From positions 1 through 64,000 of the forward strand of contig JASBST010000003.1 of assembly GCA_030148775.1 (NCBI GenBank): a stretch of DNA of 64,000 nt. The letters are read 5' to 3'. The stretch's first letter is position 1. Every line of letters begins with the position of its first letter. The notes beneath the pieces are model-generated. The model saw nothing but the letters and a program-made list of their open reading frames with translations, was not told the DNA's origin and made no database searches. Below are positions 1 to 7,161 of this stretch, piece by piece. The position numbers and the translations under genes were made by a program. The DNA comes from Thiogranum sp. (GTDB lineage: Bacteria; Pseudomonadota; Gammaproteobacteria; DSM-19610).

Positions 1-101
1 GGAAGGAATTTGCGCGCCAGCTTGCGGTAGGCTCGCTTGATCTCCTCCTGCGAGGCGTCGAGGTACAGGACGAGTGGCTGGTAATAATCCTTGAATTCCA
101 T
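1..101 (-). CDS. J-domain protein, N-terminal fragment (CbpA/DnaJ-like), cut by window edge
   Basis: Only the first 33 or so codons are inside the window. They begin MEFKDYY and continue DASQEEIKRAYRKLARK, the helix I to helix II part of a J-domain, so the gene is a DnaJ or CbpA-type co-chaperone that stimulates the ATPase of DnaK. It sits just downstream of, and on the same strand as, an Hsp20 gene, which fits a small heat-shock operon. Two things are odd. The loop after YYQ reads PLVLYLD where family members usually have a TLGLxRD-like sequence. The residue before the P of the expected HPD motif is Leu rather than His. Either the J-domain is degenerate or the base calls here are imperfect. 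The HPD motif itself runs off the edge. Confidence 0.75.
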   Translation of the reverse strand, partial: MEFKDYYQPLVLYLDASQEEIKRAYRKLARKFL

Positions 102-171
102 AGGCGTCGATTCCTACAGGCGACCCGGCCCGCGGGGTACGCGGACCGGGTCGCCGGGCCTCGGTGAAAGC

Positions 172-618
172 TCAGCTTTCCACCTTGATCCGTCGCGGCA
201 TCACCTTGGCCTGTTTGGGGATGGCGATTTCGAGCACACCGTCCTTGCACTTGGCGCTGATGGCATCGCCGTCGGCGGTATCCGGCAGGCTGAAGCGGCG
301 GAAAAAACTGCCCCGCACCCGCTCGACCCGTTTGTAGCCTTCGCGCTCCTCGCTGGACTCGCTCTGGCGCTGACCACGGATCGAGAGCACGCCGTTTTCC
401 ATATTCACTTCGATATCCTCGGGATTCACACCCGGAACATCGGCATGGATGAGATAGCGTTCGTTTTCCTCGCGGATATCCACCGCCGGCACCCAATCAG
501 TGGTGGCCAGTTGATCGCGCTCGTCGCCGTAGCTGGGCACGCGCGCGTCAAACAAACGGTTGATTTCGCCGTGCAGCTGGTTCAATAAACCCCAGGGCTC
601 ATAACGTACAAGAGACAT
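172..618 (-). CDS. Hsp20/alpha-crystallin small heat-shock protein
   Basis: The product of 148 residues is a cytoplasmic holdase that binds unfolding proteins and passes them to DnaK/ClpB. It has a short N-terminal arm (MSLVRYEPWGLLNQL) and then the alpha-crystallin domain, visible as WVPAVDIREEN, the DVPGV loop, NGVLSIRG and the terminal GVLEIAIPK signature with the IxI-like motif. The start at 618 is chosen because a strong AGGAGGTG ribosome-binding site precedes it. A longer in-frame extension to 717 would run through the sigma32-like promoter and is not credible. The J-domain gene follows about 70 bp downstream on the same strand, so the two are probably co-transcribed. The family assignment is secure. 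IbpA versus other Hsp20 paralogue cannot be decided. Confidence 0.93.
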   Translation of the reverse strand: MSLVRYEPWGLLNQLHGEINRLFDARVPSYGDERDQLATTDWVPAVDIREENERYLIHADVPGVNPEDIEVNMENGVLSIRGQRQSESSEEREGYKRVERVRGSFFRRFSLPDTADGDAISAKCKDGVLEIAIPKQAKVMPRRIKVES

Positions 619-677
619 TTCACACCTCCTAGATTTTCGACTTTGCGAGGCGCCACCCGGCGCCCCCGATGACCTTG

Positions 678-706
678 ATATAGGTACGCGTGAAGCCGTT
701 TTCAAG
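678..706 (-). promoter_or_regulatory. sigma32 (RpoH)-type promoter of the Hsp20 gene
   Basis: On the minus strand the sequence reads CTTGAAA (700-706), 14 bp of spacer, then ACCTATAT (678-685). CTTGAAA is the RpoH -35 consensus, and ACCTATAT matches 6 of 8 positions of the CCCCATNT -10 box. The predicted start site near 670 gives a leader of about 50 nt before the ATG at 618. Heat-shock control is what an Hsp20 gene would be expected to have. Confidence 0.7.
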
Positions 707-763
707 GGCAGCGACACAATCCGTCAATCCGTCTTTCGATCGACCCCGGCGAGCACCGGCCGC

Positions 764-1513
764 TCAGGGCATCGCTAGGGCGTCCTGCAACCGCGACCAC
801 AGCTCGCGATAGGCGGCCGCCGCCGCGCTGGCATGACCGTAGGTCTCCAGCGGCGCGCGTCGCAACCCCATCTGCTCGACCTCACTGGCATAAGGAATGG
901 AGCCCAGCGCCGGTTTTTTCAAGAGGCCGTCGGGCCGCGCCACGATCTCGCGCTGCAAGTGCTTGCGCCGGTCGACCAGGGAAAAGAACGGCAGCAGACG
1001 TAACCCATCGTAGGCCTCATCGGCGCAGAACGCCGCCAGCTGCTCCAGCGTGCGTAACGACAGTGGCGTCGGAATGGTGGGCAGCAGCAACGCGTCGGCG
1101 GCGGCGAGAATGTTTTCCGATACCAGCGTCAGACCGGGTGGGCAATCGAGAAACAGATAGTCGTAGTCGCGACGCAGCGGCTTGATCAGCTTGCGCAGAC
1201 GTGTGCCGGGCTTGCGCTGGCGCTGCAACAGCAGGTCCATGTTGCGATAGGAGAAATCGGCCGGCAGCAAATCCAGGCGCGGATAGTCGGTCGCCTTGAT
1301 CGCCGCCTCGAGTTTACGCTTACGCCGCAGCAGACCGGAGGAACCGCCTTTCACGTGCGGCTTGACCCGGTAGCAGAAACTCGCCGCTCCCTGCGGATCG
1401 AGATCCCACAACAGCGTACGGGCGCCACCCAACGCGGCGAGATAGGCCAGATTGACGGCGGTGGCGGTTTTCCCCACGCCCCCCTTGATGTTGTAACAGG
1501 CCAGTGTGATCAC
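764..1513 (-). CDS. ParA/MinD-family ATPase
   Basis: The 249-residue protein begins MITLACYNIKGGVGKTATAVNLAYLAA, with the deviant Walker A KGGVGKT of ParA/MinD/McdA ATPases near residues 10-16. DLDPQG follows near 38-43, and FLDCPPG (Walker B region) near residue 121. Such ATPases form dynamic gradients on nucleoid or membrane and position cargo. No parB-like gene or parS-like repeat is adjacent, so this is not an ordinary chromosome partition locus. It starts with GTG and overlaps the end of the CHAD gene by 4 nt (GTGA), so the two are translationally coupled. Its job is therefore probably linked to the CHAD protein, although the cargo is inference. Confidence 0.88.
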   Translation of the reverse strand: MITLACYNIKGGVGKTATAVNLAYLAALGGARTLLWDLDPQGAASFCYRVKPHVKGGSSGLLRRKRKLEAAIKATDYPRLDLLPADFSYRNMDLLLQRQRKPGTRLRKLIKPLRRDYDYLFLDCPPGLTLVSENILAAADALLLPTIPTPLSLRTLEQLAAFCADEAYDGLRLLPFFSLVDRRKHLQREIVARPDGLLKKPALGSIPYASEVEQMGLRRAPLETYGHASAAAAAYRELWSRLQDALAMP

Positions 1514-3090
1514 ACAGGCACCTGCGCTGCGCCCGGCTTCAACAGGCGCCGGAACAATGCCTGGTTGTGGCCGTTGGCGAAGCGCCGAAAGCGGGCATCG
1601 AAGTCCTCCCGTGCCTGCGACCGACGCCGCCGCAGTACCTCCAGCAGCGCATCGACCGCGGCAGCGGTGCTGGCGTTGTATTCGCCACGGCGGCGTATTT
1701 CCATGGCGAAACCTTTTAACGACACCAGCTGCACCTCCAGGTCCTGGATCTCGCCTAGATTCTTCTGCAGTTTTTTCAATGCCTTGATCACCGCCTGGAT
1801 ATCATCCGGCGGATAAAGCGAGGCAAAGGCTTCCAGCAGATAGCGCAATTTCTTGCACGCCTTGCGCAGGCTGTGCAGGTCCTCGGCGGGGGACCCCGCA
1901 TCAATTTTCGCGCCTTGTCGAAGAATACGCCGGTAGCGGCGCCAGCTGCGGCGCCGGGCGACGACATCCAGCCGCTCGGCGGCCTCGGGCGCCGTCGGCC
2001 GACGCGCCAACGGGCTGTCTAGATAGCGCTGCCAGCGCTGTTTGAAGGCGCGGTAGCGCCGGCTGTGCAAGGCAACGACGAGTTGCTCGGCATAGGTTTG
2101 CTGCTGGCGGGACTGTAACAGCGCCCGCAACGGCTCCAGCCCGACGCGCAGCCCGGCCGGAATGGCGCGGCGATAACCGGGAAAGTTCAACAAATAGACA
2201 TCGAGATCGCGCGCCTTTCCGGTCACCGCGCTCAGCCAGGCGAAATCGTCCTTGAAGCGCCCGAGCACCGAGGGGGGAAACAGTTGTTTCATGGCCAGCA
2301 ACAGACTTCGGCTGCGGCGCAGGGCGATGCGGAAATCGTGCAGAAACTCGCTGTCGAGATTGGCGATCAGTCCCTGCTCCTGCGCCTGCATGGTGGCGAA
2401 CTGCGCCTGCAGCACACGCCGCGCCGCCAGGTCGGCGCGCATCCGCGCGCTGAGCGACACAACCGGCGCCGGGCGGCTGTGCAACGGATGGTTGCCGGCG
2501 GCGTCGAGAACCAGCGCGCACCAGTCCTCTTCCCGCGGCCGCAGACCATGATCGTTCTCCAACCGGGAGATGATGCGCTGCGCGGCTTTGGCATAACCGC
2601 GCAGCGGCTGCACACAAAGGCGCTTGCTCAGCAGGCGGGCGCGAGCGCCGGGCCGCAGCAGACTGAGGGATTCGATTTGCACCCACACCCGTGTCTTGCC
2701 CTCGTCATCCACCGCACGCAAGTTGTAGCGCCGCAACCGCACACCTGCCAGCGGCAATAGGGCGCGTGGCGCCAGGTGTTCTTGCAACCGGCGCCGCAGT
2801 TCGCCCGCCGCCAGCAGCGAAGCAAAGCGCGGCATCGGTCCGTTCAAGGGCAGTGCCGCTTCCACCTGTTGGCTGACACAGGCGCGCAACCGCAGTTCGG
2901 CGCCATCCGGGCCCTGCTCCTGCTCGAGAATGCGACCGGCGCGCAACAGACGCCCGTCGAAACTATCGTAGAAGTGCAGCCGCAGCTGCTGCACCGGATC
3001 GGCGACCAGTCCACCCGCCTGATGCAGCCGGTCGCGCCAGCGCGTCAGGCTGTCGCCGGGTGACAAAGGATAAAATGTCGCATTGCACAT
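1510..3090 (-). CDS. CHAD domain protein with degenerate CYTH-like N-terminus
   Basis: The 526-residue protein has a C-terminal CHAD domain of paired alpha-helical hairpins rich in conserved basic and His residues. These are visible as FLHDFRIALRRSRSLL and ARDLDVYLL near residues 249-300, and LHSLRKACKKLRYLLEAF with IQDLE near 405-455. CHAD domains are known to bind inorganic polyphosphate and associate with polyphosphate granules. The first 200 residues look like a CYTH (triphosphate tunnel) fold remnant, with the YDSFDGRLLRAG segment, but the ExExK catalytic motif at the N-terminus is missing. It is therefore probably not an active triphosphatase. It is the first gene of a two-gene operon with the ParA-type ATPase, with a GTGA overlap. 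Confidence 0.85.
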   Translation of the reverse strand: MCNATFYPLSPGDSLTRWRDRLHQAGGLVADPVQQLRLHFYDSFDGRLLRAGRILEQEQGPDGAELRLRACVSQQVEAALPLNGPMPRFASLLAAGELRRRLQEHLAPRALLPLAGVRLRRYNLRAVDDEGKTRVWVQIESLSLLRPGARARLLSKRLCVQPLRGYAKAAQRIISRLENDHGLRPREEDWCALVLDAAGNHPLHSRPAPVVSLSARMRADLAARRVLQAQFATMQAQEQGLIANLDSEFLHDFRIALRRSRSLLLAMKQLFPPSVLGRFKDDFAWLSAVTGKARDLDVYLLNFPGYRRAIPAGLRVGLEPLRALLQSRQQQTYAEQLVVALHSRRYRAFKQRWQRYLDSPLARRPTAPEAAERLDVVARRRSWRRYRRILRQGAKIDAGSPAEDLHSLRKACKKLRYLLEAFASLYPPDDIQAVIKALKKLQKNLGEIQDLEVQLVSLKGFAMEIRRRGEYNASTAAAVDALLEVLRRRRSQAREDFDARFRRFANGHNQALFRRLLKPGAAQVPV

Positions 3091-3220
3091 AGCTGTCGCG
3101 GCCTGCGGACGTCCTGTCGCGGCGGCCGGGCGGTTCCCCTCGCGCCAAAACGCTCAGCCTAACAGGAATACCCGCCTCGCTGACACCTTGTGGCAGGTGC
3201 GCTGTCACGGCCCGGGGCGC

Positions 3221-3817
3221 TTAGTCGAAGTCCTGCACCAGAGCGGCGCGGATGTTCTCGGGCAGGGGCTCCAATTGCTGGGTATAGGCCGGATGGGTAA
3301 TCCCGGCGCCGAGCGAGGCGCCCTCGCGCGCCGCGGCGATCATTTCCGCGCTGAATTCGAAACGCATGAAATGCACCGATGAGGTTTTCTCCTCATTCTC
3401 CCGTTCCAGATCCTCGTCGGCGACACCGAACACCGGATCGAAGCCGTAGACGCGCAACCACACCTGGTCCTCGATACCCTTGAGCTCGGCCAGCACCTGG
3501 CGTCGCTCGGCTTCATCGGCGACCTCGATCATGAAGGTCGCTTTCAGGTTGCTGCCATCGGGAATCAACGGATTGTAGGCGTCGAGCTCTTCCTGGATAC
3601 CCGCGGCCTCGAAGATCCGTTCGACGCGCAGCATCTCCTGGATCTGATACTGCATCGTGAGGCGATCCTCGAAATACAACGCGGCGATGTTGCCAAGCGG
3701 CACGCGACGATTTTTCTTGTGCGCGATCACCCGGGCGCGAAACCCCGGGCGCTCTTCGGCGTACTGTTCCAGTGAGTACAGGTCGTTTCGCGTCAGCTTC
3801 TGCATAGTCGTTGCCAT
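3221..3817 (-). CDS. DUF3501 family protein
   Basis: The 198-residue soluble protein starts MATTMQKLTRNDLYSLEQYAEERP. It contains the RxxVIAHKKNRRVPLGN and YFEDRLTMQYQIQEMLR segments typical of DUF3501, a family of unknown biochemical activity. It is the last gene of the rubrerythrin / Fe-S oxidoreductase / DUF3501 operon, 11 nt after the Fe-S gene, a grouping that recurs in beta- and gammaproteobacteria and points to a shared role in peroxide or redox stress. The start at 3817 is preceded by GAGGACTCCG. An in-frame extension upstream to 3982 would overlap the Fe-S gene and is rejected. Confidence 0.85.
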   Translation of the reverse strand: MATTMQKLTRNDLYSLEQYAEERPGFRARVIAHKKNRRVPLGNIAALYFEDRLTMQYQIQEMLRVERIFEAAGIQEELDAYNPLIPDGSNLKATFMIEVADEAERRQVLAELKGIEDQVWLRVYGFDPVFGVADEDLERENEEKTSSVHFMRFEFSAEMIAAAREGASLGAGITHPAYTQQLEPLPENIRAALVQDFD

Positions 3818-3828
3818 CGTCGGAGTCC

Positions 3829-5163
3829 TCAAATGCCGTAGGCCTGGCGCAGCAGCTTCAGCGGGTGCTCGGGCGCCCGCGCCTCGCTCAGGCCGTTCTC
3901 GATCTGGTGTCCCGCCATGGGACAGTCGCTGCTGTAATGATCCGCCGCGGATTTTTCCACCCGGTTGACCACGGGTTTGCATATTTTCATCGATATTTCA
4001 TGGAATTCCTTCTTCACGGCATAGGTGCCGTCATGCCCCGAGCAACGCTCGATCGCCTCCACCTCGGTGCCCGGTATCAGCTGCAACAGCTCGCGCGTTT
4101 TCATCCCCAGGTTCTGCACCCGCAGATGACAGGCCACGTGATAGGCGATTTTTCCCAAGTTGGCTTTGAAATCGGTATTCAACTGCCCGTGCCTGTGGCG
4201 GAGCATCAGATATTCGAAAGGATCGTAGATATGGTCGCGCACTTTGGCCACGTCGGCGTCTTCGGGAAACATCAACGGGAGTTCCTGTTTGAACATCAAC
4301 ACGCACGAGGGTACCGGCGCGACCAGGTCCCAACCCTGGTCGATCAACTGCACCAGCTTCGGCACATTGATCTCCTTCGCCCGACGTACCGCCTGCAGGT
4401 CGCCCAGCTCCAGTTTCGGCATGCCGCAGCAGCGTTCAGTTTCGGTCAGGCGCACCGGCAGACCGTTGTGTTCGAAGATCGCGATCAGGTCCTCGCCCAG
4501 TTCGGGCTCGTTATAGTTGCTATAGCAGGTGTCGAACAAAGCCACCTTGCCGCGCGTAGGCCCGGCGCCGACCGCCGCCACGGCGTCGACATTACGCCGG
4601 GTCGAAAAGCGCCGGCGCAGGGTTTTGGCGTGATAATTCGGCAGCACCGCCTCCGGGTGCACTTCCAGCAGCTCCTCCACCACCCGCCGGCCGAGGCGGT
4701 TGTGATTCACGGCGTTGACCACGCTGGAGACCACCGGAATACCGGCCAGCGTGCCGACCTTGTCGGTCGCGGTGAGGATACGATCGCGCACCTTCGTCTT
4801 GCCCTGGCTGTGCTTGACCGCTTTGGCGCGCAGCATCAGGTGGGGAAAATCGACGTTCCATTCGTGCGGCGGCACGTAAGGACACTTGCTCATGTAACAC
4901 ATGTCGCACAGGTAGCAATGGTCGACCCCGTCCCAATAAACGCGCTTGTCCACGCCGTCCAGTTCCATCGTCTCGGACTCGTCGATGGCGTCGAACAAGG
5001 TGGGAAAGGCGTGGCACAGGCTGAAGCAACGGCGACAACCGTGGCAGATGTCGAACACCCGCTCTAGCTCCTGCATCAGGGAGTCCTGGTCGTAGTACTC
5101 GGGATTCTGCCAATCTATGGGGTGGCGGGTCGGCGCCTCCAGGCTACCTTCACGGACGGCCAT
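3829..5163 (-). CDS. (Fe-S)-binding heterodisulfide-reductase-like oxidoreductase (GlpC/HdrB-type)
   Basis: The 444-residue protein has an N-terminal region with two clusters of Cys (CHGCRRCFSLC near residue 39 and CYLCDMCYMSKCP near residue 82), consistent with two [4Fe-4S] centres. The C-terminal half has CCG-type motifs, ERCCGMPKLE in the first copy and ERCSGHDG in the second, where the second Cys pair is altered to CS. The layout matches the Fe-S subunit of glycerol-3-phosphate dehydrogenase or heterodisulfide reductase-related proteins. It probably passes electrons in the cytoplasm to or from the upstream rubrerythrin, which lacks its own rubredoxin domain; that link is inference. The start ATG at 5163 is preceded by GGAGACACACG. 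Confidence 0.88.
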   Translation of the reverse strand: MAVREGSLEAPTRHPIDWQNPEYYDQDSLMQELERVFDICHGCRRCFSLCHAFPTLFDAIDESETMELDGVDKRVYWDGVDHCYLCDMCYMSKCPYVPPHEWNVDFPHLMLRAKAVKHSQGKTKVRDRILTATDKVGTLAGIPVVSSVVNAVNHNRLGRRVVEELLEVHPEAVLPNYHAKTLRRRFSTRRNVDAVAAVGAGPTRGKVALFDTCYSNYNEPELGEDLIAIFEHNGLPVRLTETERCCGMPKLELGDLQAVRRAKEINVPKLVQLIDQGWDLVAPVPSCVLMFKQELPLMFPEDADVAKVRDHIYDPFEYLMLRHRHGQLNTDFKANLGKIAYHVACHLRVQNLGMKTRELLQLIPGTEVEAIERCSGHDGTYAVKKEFHEISMKICKPVVNRVEKSAADHYSSDCPMAGHQIENGLSEARAPEHPLKLLRQAYGI

Positions 5164-5329
5164 CGTGTGTCTCCATTCAAAACGAATGCTACAGGGTTCG
5201 CCGGCGTCGCCAAGCGCACGTGCGGACGCGGCGGGGAAAAGCTGCCGCCGTCAGGCGGCGGCGTTGACGGAAGGCTTTCAGCCAGCGGGGCCGGTACCGG
5301 CCCCGGTGACCAAAAAACCACCTGGACGA

Positions 5330-5749
5330 TCAGCTGTCCAGGGTGTCCAGCGCCTTCTGAAAGCGGTTGGCGTGCGAACGCTCGGCCTTGGCCAGGGTCT
5401 CGAACCAGTCGGCGATCTCGTCGAAACTCTCGTCGCGCGCGGTTTTCGCCATCCCCGGATACATATCGGTATACTCGTGGGTCTCGCCGGCGATGGCAGC
5501 CTTGAGATTGTCGGAGGTGCCGCCGATCGGCAGCCCGGTAGCCGGATCGCCGACGGCCTCCAGATATTCGAGGTGGCCGTGGGCGTGCCCGGTTTCGCCT
5601 TCGGCGGTGGAACGGAACACGGCGGCGACGTCGTTGTAGCCTTCGACGTCGGCTTTGGATGCGAAATACAGGTAACGGCGATTGGCCTGGGATTCGCCGG
5701 CAAAGGCGGCTTTCAGGTTGTCTTCGGTCTTAGAGCCTTTCAGGTCCAT
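5330..5749 (-). CDS. Rubrerythrin (erythrin domain only)
   Basis: The 139-residue ferritin-like diiron protein begins [30 protein letters not shown]. It carries the paired ExxH-type ligands ([43 protein letters not shown]) of rubrerythrin peroxidases, which reduce hydrogen peroxide to water. It ends at DTLDS and lacks the C-terminal rubredoxin [Fe(SCys)4] domain, so an external electron donor is needed. The Fe-S oxidoreductase encoded next is the obvious candidate. The start is firm, with GGAGGTTACACC immediately upstream. It is the first gene of the operon, and its promoter region holds a perfect palindrome that may be a redox operator. Confidence 0.93.
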   Translation of the reverse strand: MDLKGSKTEDNLKAAFAGESQANRRYLYFASKADVEGYNDVAAVFRSTAEGETGHAHGHLEYLEAVGDPATGLPIGGTSDNLKAAIAGETHEYTDMYPGMAKTARDESFDEIADWFETLAKAERSHANRFQKALDTLDS

Positions 5750-5791
5750 GGTGTAACCTCCAAAATGAGTGAAAACGGGCGACCGCCCAAC

Positions 5792-5826
5792 TTTAGACTC
5801 AGTCTAAACTAGAATTTAGAATCTAG
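5792..5826. promoter_or_regulatory. Palindromic operator upstream of rubrerythrin
   Basis: TTTAGACTCAGTCTAAA at 5792-5808 is a perfect inverted repeat with 8-nt arms and one central base. It contains a 7-1-7 layout like Fur/PerR-family boxes. It is followed directly by a second, imperfect inverted repeat with CTAGA...TCTAG outer arms (5809-5826). Both lie 40 to 75 bp ahead of the rubrerythrin ATG, where the core promoter should be, so a repressor bound here would block transcription. The symmetry is seen directly. Assignment to PerR or another redox regulator is inference. Confidence 0.55.
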
Positions 5827-5942
5827 CTCAGGCCTTGGCGGCTGTCAATCGCCGTGTTCCACGCCGGCCGGTCGCGTTGACCCTCTGCGAGAGGCCGGGT
5901 AACGTTACGCACCCAGTGAAATACTCGCGAGATACCACGATC

Positions 5943-6188
5943 TTGGCCAAACGCAGCGCAAAAAACCCCGATTTCGAAGCCGCCCTGGCAGAACTCGAGG
6001 CCCTGGTGGAGAAGATGGAGCAGGGAGAGCTCAGCCTGCAGGACTCGTTGGCGCAATTCGAGCGCGGCGTCCAGCTGACCCGTTCCTGCCAGCAAGCCCT
6101 GAAAGACGCCGAACAGAAAGTCCAGATTCTGCTTGAAAAGGACGGCAAGACTGAACTGGAGCCGTTCGATGACGATGCAACCCCCTGA
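5943..6188 (+). CDS. xseB: Exodeoxyribonuclease VII small subunit
   Basis: The 81-residue protein reads [20 protein letters not shown] and continues with [21 protein letters not shown], the diagnostic XseB motif. XseB forms the stalk of the XseA-XseB nuclease that degrades single-stranded DNA. A TTG start at 5943 gives the usual family length of about 80. The frame stays open upstream with a GTG at 5916, so the start is uncertain. It overlaps ispA by 20 nt and leads the conserved xseB-ispA-dxs operon. Confidence 0.88.
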   Translation: MAKRSAKNPDFEAALAELEALVEKMEQGELSLQDSLAQFERGVQLTRSCQQALKDAEQKVQILLEKDGKTELEPFDDDATP

Positions 6189-7074
6189 ACTGGTCGCCTT
6201 CGCCGAACAGTGCAGAAACCGCGTGGAGAACGCGCTCGCACAGTTTCTGCCCTCCAGCACCACCCTGCCGATGGACCTGCACGAAGCCATGCGCTACGCC
6301 GTCCTGGGCGGCGGCAAGCGGGTCCGTCCGCTACTGGTCTACGCCGCCGGGCGCGCCCTGCACGCCGACGAGCAGGCTTTGGATGTGGCCGCCAGCGCGG
6401 TCGAGTGCCTGCACGCCTATTCGCTGGTGCACGATGACCTGCCGGCGATGGACAATGATGATCTGCGCCGCGGCCGGCCGACCTGCCACCGCGCCTACGG
6501 CGAGGCGCTGGCGATCCTCGCCGGCGACGCCCTGCAGTGCAAGGCGTTCCATTTGCTGGCGCACGCGCCGATGGGCCCGGTGAACGCCGACGCCCGGCTG
6601 GAGATGCTCGAACTGCTGGCGCTGGCAGCCGGTTCGCGCGGCATGGTCGGCGGCCAGGCCATCGACATGGCCGCGGTCGGGCGCGAACTGGACATCGCCG
6701 AACTCGAAGACATGCATATCCACAAGACCGGCGCCCTGATACGTGCGGCAGTCGTGCTGGGCGCGCTGTGCGCGCCGGCGCTCGACGAGGGGCACCGGCG
6801 CGCCCTGGACCACTATGGCAAATGCATCGGCCTGGCCTTTCAGGTGCAGGACGATATTCTCGACGTGATCGGCGACACGCAGCAGCTCGGCAAACAGGCC
6901 GGCGCCGACCGGGCGCGCCGCAAACCGACCTATCCGGACCTGCTGGGTCTGTCGGGGGCGCGCGAGCGGGCCGGCGAACTGCACCAGCGCGCGCTCCACA
7001 GCCTTGAGAGCTTCGGCAGCGAAGCCGATCCGCTGCGCTGGCTGTCCGGCTACATTGTCGCCCGTTCCAGCTGA
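6169..7074 (+). CDS. ispA: Farnesyl diphosphate synthase (polyprenyl synthetase)
   Basis: The 301-residue class I prenyltransferase condenses IPP with DMAPP and geranyl-PP to farnesyl-PP. The first Asp-rich motif is DDLPAMDND in [18 protein letters not shown], and the second is [21 protein letters not shown] near the N-terminus binds the diphosphate. Length matches E. coli IspA. Two close ATG codons (6169 and 6175) could serve as start. The start overlaps the end of xseB. It supplies substrate for quinones and undecaprenyl phosphate, and dxs downstream makes the first precursor of the same pathway. Confidence 0.95.
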   Translation: MTMQPPELVAFAEQCRNRVENALAQFLPSSTTLPMDLHEAMRYAVLGGGKRVRPLLVYAAGRALHADEQALDVAASAVECLHAYSLVHDDLPAMDNDDLRRGRPTCHRAYGEALAILAGDALQCKAFHLLAHAPMGPVNADARLEMLELLALAAGSRGMVGGQAIDMAAVGRELDIAELEDMHIHKTGALIRAAVVLGALCAPALDEGHRRALDHYGKCIGLAFQVQDDILDVIGDTQQLGKQAGADRARRKPTYPDLLGLSGARERAGELHQRALHSLESFGSEADPLRWLSGYIVARSS

Positions 7075-7161
7075 GGGTGCCGTCGCGGGCGCCGTCAACT
7101 TGCCAGCGCCGGGGACAGCGCGGATAATCGGAAGTCCGCCGCCGCAGTATTCCCCGACATC

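Noticed and set aside
5240-5304. GC-rich palindromes (GCCGCC...GGCGGC and GGGGCCGGTACCGGCCCC) after rubrerythrin as a terminator
   Set aside because: The stems are perfect, but no T-run follows in the direction of transcription and the Fe-S gene is downstream in the same operon; they may be processing or attenuation hairpins at most.
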